A DNA stretch of 16,647 bases, taken from assembly GCA_025201705.1 (NCBI GenBank), contig MU617289.1, positions 1 through 16,647 on the forward strand. Direction: 5' to 3'. Under the pieces are notes generated by a model. That model worked only from the letters and a program-made list of their open reading frames with translations, did not search any database and was not told where the DNA came from. This DNA is from Dissophora ornata (lineage: Eukaryota > Mortierellomycota > Mortierellomycetes > Mortierellales > Mortierellaceae). Shown here one piece after another: positions 10,200-16,647 of this stretch. The translations under genes and the position numbers were made by a program. The number at the start of each line of letters is the position of its first letter. Position 1 is the first letter of the stretch.

Positions 10200-12014
10200 C
10201 TTTTCAATGTATAGAACCGGGAAGACAGGCATGTTGCGTGTCTCTGAATGGTCCGCGTCGACATTGGGAACATAATTAAACCCCGACAGTCGGTCCAATG
10301 CACAGCGCTCTGCCCGATTTCACCAAGGGTACTGGAAGTCGGGAGTTTGGCGGAATTCCCGCACACACCTCCATGATTTTAATGCAAAATTATCATCAGC
10401 GACTTGACGGGATGTACTGCAGCTCATGCAGTGCTTCCCTTGGGTCGACTCGGGTGATTCAGATGATACCGACGAATAGGAACAAAGAAAACAAGTAAGA
10501 GAATGGAACATGCCAAGGATCTGCGGGAGCTGTCGCACAAGCTAACAGTTGCAGGATCAAAGAAAGATGATGTCCGTGTCCCCTGGTAATAAGGAGGTCG
10601 TTCATTTTTTTTTGGTCAAGCCTCATGACGTGGTTTTTTCAGTCTAGTACAGTACGTGTGTTTTTTTTTATTGCAGGATCAAGACAGTGCACCCATGGAT
10701 CGTCCACTACCTCTGTTCCAGATAAGAGTCGTGTGGAAATATCCAGTCTCCGCCCTCCCCTCTATTGCAGAACCACAACCCAACCAACTCCACTTTCTCT
10801 GGTTTTTTTTTTTGCATGAAACTTGCGTCTTTGTGCCTCTTGGAGTCGACTCTCCTAGACTGGCCCTTTCGTCTTTACATCGGACTGTCAACTTAATGCA
10901 AAAAAAGAGTCATTCTTGGCCAACCCTCAAAAAGATACGTGAAAGCATGTATAGCCCATGCTTTTTATCATCTCCTCGGCCAGTTTCCCCTGCTCCTGAT
11001 TTGAGGCAAACGAACGTGAAATATGCAGGAGAACGCAACAAGCTTGACAAAAAAAAATAGCGCGTGGTAAAGGATTCGAGAAGGGTCTTCATGGTTGCTT
11101 AGCAATGAGGTGTGTCAAGCGGTAGAGGTTGGCGTCTGTGAGTAAGAAAACGTGCCTTGAGTAATGAACATCAACAAAACAGCTTGTAACACGAACTATT
11201 CAGATACCATAATCTAAGCTATGGGCTTGGAGAACAACCTGCCTATTAGCCTATTATTTGTTGATGTTGTTGCAACCAAACCTTCTGCAAACCTAGAAGA
11301 TGCGACTTATCACGCGGTAGATGACCCAGAGAACACAGGCACACAAAGGAGAGAAGGCGATGGGTGGCAACAAAACCAAGTGTCTTCTTGTGTATATGGA
11401 GTTTGAAAATGAGGGGCCAGACCAAGCCCGTAGGACACAAACCACAGCACCTGTTTGCGATGAGCTTGCGGGTCCGTTGAATGCACTCTTTGTAACGGAA
11501 AGGCCAAAAGGCGTGACGCTCAGCAGCGATGGATATCCTGTTGTCGATTTGGGACGATGTAGGTCCGACTGTGTTTGTCATATTCATTTTAGAGTGTATT
11601 CCTCTCTCTCTCGCATCTGTTATGCTGACCTAAACAATGAAGAGCTGGCTTGGCCTAATGGTGCACGAGGATACGGCTGACAGAGATAGAGGGAAAAGCA
11701 ACCGCTCATGTGAGCAATTTGCAATGGAGAGATGGTTGTTGCCATATGGGAAGGGTCATGTCGAGTTTGAGAAAAGGGAAGAGGTATCACCCTGCGCGCT
11801 TCCCCCGTTGCTAGTCCCGAGCTCCTGTTCACCCTCCCTGATCTATTTTCCAAGGTTTGTTGCTTCATGTACGTACAATTTTCCGAGAAAAAAATAGAGT
11901 GAGGTGTGTAGATTGGTCACGCTCACCAGCATTGATTCATCAGGACCGATGGATAGGCAGGTTACGAGGAAGACAGGCATAGAAAAAGGAACGGACAGAC
12001 AATCAGGTAATTGC

Positions 12015-12028
12015 ACAATTGCAATTGT
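12015..12028. repeat. 14-bp perfect palindrome, partner at 12998-13010
   Basis: ACAATTGCAATTGT is its own reverse complement. Thirteen of its bases, CAATTGCAATTGT, recur at 12998-13010. The palindromic core suggests a dimeric binding site, but the repeat is short and A/T-rich and could be chance. Confidence 0.4.
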
Positions 12029-13592
12029 CTGCCAGCTGGAGAGCATTGTAATCCTCGCGACGCGTTTTACTCTGAGGAGCGGACAAAAAAGCTAAAGTTG
12101 TGCCAGAAACCATCCAAGAATCAGAGGAGATCTGTGTTTTTTTTTGCAAACAATCTTTGTTTTTATCGTTTCGGCATAGACACTCCGTGTCTTCGTCATC
12201 ATGGGACAACACTTGACGCCAAAAGGCACACATTCACGCCTCAGAAACAAGAACGCTGACCAGACAGAGCAATAACAAACACTTGAATAAAAACCTTTTT
12301 TTTGAACAATGGCTCTCATCTGTTTTCTCACACTTCTCGGTAGCAATGGCGCTCTTCAATCACCTCTTTTGGCGAGGAGTACTGTGCGGCAACCACTGGC
12401 CACATCGTCATATATTAGTAATATGCCATGGCCTGAATGGGTGTGAACCGAGAGGAGTGAGACAGTATCTATGCCGATGTAGCGTGGCAGTCTACGGCGT
12501 GTGTGCATGGGAGTAACGCCGATTCTTCATGCCGATTGCAAAACCTTTGTTTTGCCAGCTGATACGCTGTTTCTCCTTACCATCTATCTTCCCCTTGCTC
12601 CTCAACTCCTCTTGCTCCTCGCACGTTGTACAGAAAATGAGCGGCAATGGATTGAATAAACATTAAAGAGTTTTCTACCAACTAGATAGAGCACAGAAGT
12701 ATGGGTCCATGCTAAATACGATCATTTGAGAATCGAGCCAACCATTAAGTCCTGTAAACAAACAAATACAGTGCAACAGTACTTTCGCAGCGAGTGGGCA
12801 ATTGCGCGCTTTCACTTGGGCCGGTCAGTCCCTGAGGGTGAGGGACTCCATTCCAACTTCTGCCTCCATCTCATTACATCCCTCTCTCACATTCCATTCT
12901 TCGTACATACCGCTGTTTCATTGCGCCTATTCTAGAGTTTTCTCTTCTCGTTATCGGTGTATATACCCTTTTCTCCTCCTTCTATCTGCGGCTCACTCAA
13001 TTGCAATTGTACGTTCTCACCGTTTCGGCACTTTTTGTTTCTCATTCCAGGCACCGTTATTACATTTTGTTCCCAGGGGTAAGCAGAAACTAAGCTCGTT
13101 GAGTAGACCTGTCGCCTGTGTTGCAGTTATTTATTACCTCCCGATCAGAAGCGCCGTGCCCCCTACCCCGTCCTGTTACTTGGGCCCATCGTCCTTTCTG
13201 GCCGGGATCACTGGCTAATTAAACCAAATGAAAAAAGTGCAGTGCCGGATGACACGAGAGACCACGGAATATACCAGAACTACATGTACACCAATGAGGC
13301 TTATTCAGACGATTACTCAGAGTGCTGCTACCCCTGCAGCTTCCCTTTCTGAACGTGAAAGTTCGAGAACAGTAATAGATGAAAATGCCCGACGCCTCCC
13401 AGCAGCCGAAAATTTTGGTTTCCGTGTACTGAATCTTTGGAGGGGCAAGGGCTCGCTTTGGTTGCATGTTTGCATTGATTTATTTCCCTTGGACAGAGAG
13501 GCGAAATGGTAGAAGCCCATTCTGAACGCGCACTGCTTATGACACGTCCCACGACTTTGGTGCAGGGACTCGCACATATCATCTTCTGCGAC

Positions 13593-13600
13593 TATATAAT
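13593..13600 (+). promoter_or_regulatory. TATA-like box upstream of the transglutaminase-like gene
   Basis: TATATAAT lies 445 bases before the start codon at 14045. The sequence after it becomes poor in G and lacks ATG until the start codon, which fits a long 5' leader beginning soon after this box. A nearer promoter inside the leader remains possible. Confidence 0.35.
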
Positions 13601-14044
13601 GTGATAGGCATTCCCCCTTGGACTTTTTTTTTTCATCATCATTATCGTCTACAAGTTATCGCAACTACACCTCACTTCCCCTACGCTCCATTACCCTACA
13701 CCTCACTCGCCCCTCCCCTCCCTCAAGCCTACACCTCGCTCGTCCTTCGCTTCGTTTACCCTACGCCATCCACTCTACACTCTACACCATCCACCTTACA
13801 CCCTTCACCATCCACTCTATACCATCCACTCTATACCATCCGCCCTATACCATCCACCCTACACCACCCACCTTATACCATCCACTCTATACCATCCACC
13901 CGATCTTAACGCTCCTATTCCCTCACGCCCCCCTTGTTAAAAACCAAAAAAACTAGACTATCACCTATTATCCTAGTACCCTAATACCTTAATATCCACT
14001 TCCCAATATCTCAATCTCCTCCATCAAAGACCAAGTTATCCACC
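13601..14044 (+). other. G-poor, ATG-free probable 5' leader of the transglutaminase-like gene
   Basis: These 444 bases contain no ATG on the plus strand after the TATA-like box, and G is rare; between 13766 and 13905 I count only two. The strand is made mainly of C, T and A. The first ATG, at 14045, sits in a favourable context (A at -3). The pattern fits a long scanning leader. The open frames through it translate to Thr/Pro/Ser/His/Tyr repeats and are artefacts of the repeat. Confidence 0.45.
13766..13905. repeat. 14-bp tandem repeat (two 7-bp half units)
   Basis: The unit CCATCCACTCTATA is repeated with small changes at 13766, 13787, 13808, 13822, 13836, 13850, 13864, 13878 and 13892. 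Isolated 7-base half units (CTCTACA at 13780-13786, CCCTTCA at 13801-13807) separate the first three copies, so the basic period is 7. The copies from 13808 onward are contiguous. Degenerate related sequence (CTACACCTCxCTCG) extends upstream to about 13695. This is a minisatellite inside the presumed leader. Confidence 0.9.
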
Positions 14045-14869
14045 ATGAACCCAATCCCCGGCACCAGGACTACCACCACGACCACGACCCAAGGCAACGT
14101 GGTCACTGTCGTCACGACCATCGTCACCCCAGGCCAGCCTACCCGCATCAAAACAACCAAGACGACCAAGGCACCAGGCCAGCCCGCTGATGCTCAGAGA
14201 ATCCCCATGCAGCCTGATCAGCCCCAGCCTCAGGGCCGCACTCAGACTGCTTACCAAAAGCAGCCATCGCAGCCTCAGTCACAGCAGGAGGCTAGGCCCG
14301 ATTCAGATCCCAAGCGCAGGTCCGGATCCGGGTTCTTTTCGTCACTGAAGAAGTTGGGAAGTGATGTGCTACCCAAGAAGTCGCCGACGTTCTTCCAGAA
14401 ATCTCCTACTCTTGCCCCTGCTCCTGCTCCACAGCAGCAGCAACGGCCTCGTATCCCTTCTCCCTTTCCTCGGCGTGTTCCTTCTCCCGTTCCTCAGCAG
14501 CAGCAGCAGCAGCAACAGCCTCGCGTTCCTGCCCCCGTTCCTCAGCAGCAGCAGCCTTGCATTCCTACTCCCGTTCCTCAGCAGCAGCAGCCTTGCATTC
14601 CTGCTCCCGTTCCTCAGCAGCAGCAGCCTCGCATTCCTGCTCCAGTTCCTCAGCAGCAGCAGCCTCGCATTCCTGCTCCCGTTCCTCAACAGCAGCAGCA
14701 GCCCCTCCCAGCCCCTGCCCGGACTACAGTTGTTATCCAAGAATCCAACACGTTATACTCTGAAGCTTCAGAGGATGCCATCGCTCTGCTCCAGTAAGTG
14801 TGTCAGATTGATCTAGAGCTCCTGTTTGAACTCTGTATCGTATTCCTCTGATCTCATATTCTGATCACA

Positions 14870-14906
<37 letters not shown>

Positions 14907-16267
14907 TCTTGCTCTAACTCCCTCACCTTCCGATGTCATGTCTATGACCAAACCCATTGGCATCAATCAGGAAGAGTAGGCCTCTGCTTGCTCCCAACTT
15001 CGGGGGTCAGAGACTGGACGTGGACTCAATCGACTTTTCCCGCGAGGATGCACATGCCCGTGCATGCCCCATTTCCGAGGCCGCAACGATTGCGCGCCTG
15101 TCACATTACCTGACATCACCATGCGGTGGACGCCAGCTCTCTATGCTCCGCACTATCTATACCTGGATTGCCAACAACATTGCGTATGATGTGCCCGGTT
15201 TCTTGGCGGGCAGGTATGGTGACCAAACTGCTGAGGGAGTCCTCCGTAACCGCCAGGCTGTTTGCGAGGGATATTCCAACCTGTTTATTGCCCTTGCTGA
15301 ACCTGCTGGACTCGAGGTCCAGAAGATCATTGGTGTTGCCAGAGGTGTTGATATCCAAGTCGGAGATGAGCGCATGGGAAGTCCCCACGCCTGGAACGCA
15401 GTGACAGTCGATGGCGAGTGCCTCTTGATCGACTCTACATGGGGTGCCGGTGTCTGTGACTTGGCGACGCGTTCTTTCCGCAAGATGTTCAGGCCCTTCT
15501 TCTTTTTGCTCCGACCCAACCGACTGATCTACACTCACTGGCCTGAGAACCCTAAGCAGCAGTTCTTGAATCCACCAATCACCGAGAAGGTCTTCCGTGG
15601 ACTGCCTGCGATGAAACCCGAGTCCTGGACTCTTGGTATCAGGCTTGCTGGCAAGCACCGCGGCCCGGTTATCCACACAAAGGATGACTCTATCCAAATT
15701 GAAGTTCAACTCAAGAAGCGACCCTCGGACGGTGCAACCGGCAAGATCGTAGCCCGACTGAACTGGAACGGCCAGGCGGTTCCCACATCTGTCCAATGGT
15801 TGCGGGAGGATGAAAAGTACGTCTACATGACGGTCCGGTGCTCGTGCCCAAGCTCGGGTTCTGGTGAGCTCAATGTCTTTGGATGGCCACCAGGTGGTGA
15901 CCAGACCAAGAGCGGACCTCAATGCTTGAGCTACAAGGTCGTCAATGAGGGATCTGGTCGTGCAGCCAAGCCCATGCTGCAGCAGTATGTCGTCAAGGGA
16001 TTCTCGTTCTCGGTCTTGGAGCCAATGACAGCGCAGGTCCAGAAGGGTGTGCCTCAAGCCATCCGCGTCCGCGTCTTTGATGTCGAGAAGGGTATCAAGC
16101 CAGCCTTGGCGTTGCAAGGTCCCGATGGCGGTATGCCAGAGAGACTTTCACAGGTCGAGTCTGGTCTCTTCGAAATCAAGAAGGTGTTGACGGGTGGTCA
16201 GTGGAAGATTGTCCACATGACCTCGGAATACGCCTTCAGCTTTGCGGCCCTCTTTGAGGCCGTGTAA
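14045..16267 (+). CDS. KY/hillarin-type transglutaminase-like protein with Pro/Gln-repeat N-terminus
   Basis: Exons 14045-14793 and 14971-16267 (177-nt intron, GTAAGT donor, CAG acceptor) join in codon 250 and give 681 residues. Residues 1-250 look disordered: a Thr run, Thr/Val-rich segments, then Pro/Gln-rich sequence ending in tandem PVPQQQQP repeats (about 148-223). The second exon carries a transglutaminase-like (papain-fold) domain at about 300-410. Its motifs are TIYTWIANNIAYDV, AVCEGYSNLF with Cys348, SPHAWNAV with His389, and LLIDSTWGAG with Asp404, an intact triad. Motif order and the following 270 residues, probably Ig-like, resemble the kyphoscoliosis peptidase (KY) and hillarin family, whose members are linked to cytoskeleton or cytokinesis; fungal Cyk3 carries a related domain. 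Whether this one is a protease, a crosslinker or a scaffold cannot be read from sequence. There is no signal peptide or membrane segment, so an intracellular location is likely. No SH3 domain is seen. Confidence 0.88.
14486..14712 (+). repeat. In-frame tandem repeat of about 36 bp coding PVPQQQQPxIPA
   Basis: Six consecutive copies of a 12-residue unit, PVPQQQQPxIPA with x being Arg or Cys, lie in exon 1 of the transglutaminase-like gene. The first copy carries eight Gln instead of four, and the last has five. The Gln are coded almost wholly by CAG with a few CAA. Copy number and Gln-run length are likely to vary between strains. Confidence 0.9.
14876..14903. repeat. (TC)14 dinucleotide repeat in the intron of the transglutaminase-like gene
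   Basis: About fourteen TC units lie in the middle of the 177-nt intron (14794-14970). A probable branch site, CTAAC, follows at 14914-14918, so the repeat forms a long pyrimidine tract before it. It is a likely length-polymorphic microsatellite. Confidence 0.85.
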
Positions 16268-16353
16268 AAAAAGCAATTGGAGTACCGCGAGACCATGAAA
16301 GATAGTTTTTTTTTCCCTCCCCTCTATACCAGTAATTGTAGTTTTTTTCGTTT

Positions 16354-16359
16354 AATAAA
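16354..16359 (+). terminator. Poly(A) signal of the transglutaminase-like gene
   Basis: An exact AATAAA lies 87 bases after the stop codon, with T-rich sequence before it and an A-run downstream, the usual surroundings of a fungal 3' end. Confidence 0.65.
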
Positions 16360-16376
16360 ATACACTTTATACACTA

Positions 16377-16398
16377 TCCGCAAATGTTTTTTTGCGGA
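16377..16398. other. 8-bp hairpin at the expected cleavage site
   Basis: TCCGCAAA (16377-16384) and TTTGCGGA (16391-16398) form a perfect stem with a six-base loop. It begins 18 bases after the AATAAA, where cleavage would be expected, and is followed by an A-run. Its function, if any, is unknown. Confidence 0.5.
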
Positions 16399-16647
16399 AA
16401 AAAAAAAAAAAAGTACGCTGGGATGATCTGGTATTTGCATGAGCATGTTGATCTGCAAAACGGCTATACGTCTGCTTTCATTCTCTATTTGGAATCTCCG
16501 ATGCCCTGAAGAAGATATGAGGGGCAAGGAAAGAGGGAAGAAAAAAGTCCGTCAACTATGGTTGGGATGCCAAAGAATTCATGGAAAATACATTGCAATC
16601 TGGCTAAGTTCAGGACCACGTACCACTACGATCATGGTCTTTTTTTT

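Larger units (their letters stand above)
7871..13592. other. Long stretch with no supportable gene
   Basis: About 5.7 kb without a coding sequence I can defend. The longest frames are 119-138 codons (8308-8673 minus, 10656-11060 plus, 11321-11680 plus, 12802-13218 plus). They are Cys/Phe/Ser-rich in the way of translated noncoding DNA, cross T-runs, and contain no domain or splice-linked continuation I recognise. I looked for tRNA A and B boxes, spliceosomal RNA motifs, reverse transcriptase or transposase motifs and long terminal repeats and saw none. AATAAA hexamers occur, for example near 8380, 12285 and 12655, so unannotated noncoding transcripts are possible. Short palindromes and direct repeats are listed separately. 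Confidence 0.45.
16268..16647. other. 3' region of the transglutaminase-like gene, no further gene seen
   Basis: After the TAA at 16265-16267 come T-runs, a poly(A) signal, a hairpin, an A-run of about 15 bases, and then 230 bases in which I see no coding sequence or structure. The window ends in a T-run. Confidence 0.5.

Noticed and set aside
10656..11060. 134-codon open frame
   Set aside because: It runs through T-runs and A-runs, has no domain and no good start, and its composition is that of noncoding DNA.
11105..11160. tRNA-like A-box region (TCAAGCGGTAGAGG)
   Set aside because: There is no B box (GGTTCGAxTCC) at the needed distance and no cloverleaf can be drawn.
12827..12847. AGTCCCT/AGGGACT 7-bp inverted repeat
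   Set aside because: Short stem in otherwise unstructured sequence, within chance expectation.
13766..13905. CRISPR-like repeat array
   Set aside because: The repeats are contiguous with a 7/14-base period and no unique spacers, and the DNA is eukaryotic. It is a minisatellite.
13601..13956. Open frames of 102 and 112 codons through the leader of the transglutaminase-like gene
   Set aside because: They are translations of the 7/14-bp tandem repeat, giving Tyr/Thr/Ile/His/Pro simple sequence, and do not start with a convincing ATG.
15116..16117. 333-codon open frame on the minus strand opposite the transglutaminase-like gene
   Set aside because: Antisense shadow of a well-supported exon, with no family resemblance of its own.

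Overview
The window is nuclear DNA of a filamentous fungus. Three protein genes have spliceosomal introns (GT..AG, 110-228 nt), AATAAA signals, TATA-like boxes and long homopolymer runs. A fungal Zn(2)-Cys(6) regulator sits beside a fungal-type acetyl-CoA synthetase and a KY-type transglutaminase-like protein. Glutamine/CAG-rich proteins and GC-rich exons in T-run-rich spacers are the kind of composition I associate with early-diverging fungi such as Mortierellaceae. That placement is inference only; no marker gene fixes the taxon.

Layout. Bases 1-705 are the upstream region of the first gene. Bases 706-3091 (+) encode a complete three-exon acetyl-CoA synthetase of 659 residues. A 350-base convergent spacer (3092-3441) separates it from a three-exon, 1045-residue Zn(2)-Cys(6) transcription factor on the minus strand (3442-6902). 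That factor is very rich in Gln and Ser. It has an internal rather than N-terminal zinc cluster, and a 24-codon upstream ORF whose stop overlaps its start codon. Bases 6974-13592 hold no gene I can support: no coding ORF, no recognisable tRNA or snRNA, and no transposon domain. Several short palindromes and direct repeats lie there. From 13593 a TATA-like box and a G-poor, almost ATG-free leader lead to a two-exon gene (14045-16267, +). The leader contains a 14-bp tandem repeat. The gene encodes a 681-residue protein with a disordered Pro/Gln-repeat N-terminus and a KY/hillarin-type transglutaminase-like domain with an intact Cys-His-Asp triad. The last 380 bases are its 3' region.

How the genes relate. 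They do not form an obvious pathway. Acetyl-CoA synthetase makes acetyl-CoA from acetate in the cytosol or nucleus. The convergent regulator may or may not act on it; only adjacency links them. The transglutaminase-like protein stands alone. I do not see a clear multi-gene novel system. The most interesting items are the Gln-repeat arm joined to a transglutaminase-like domain with its unusual leader, the upstream ORF and duplicated helix of the regulator, and the long unexplained gap.
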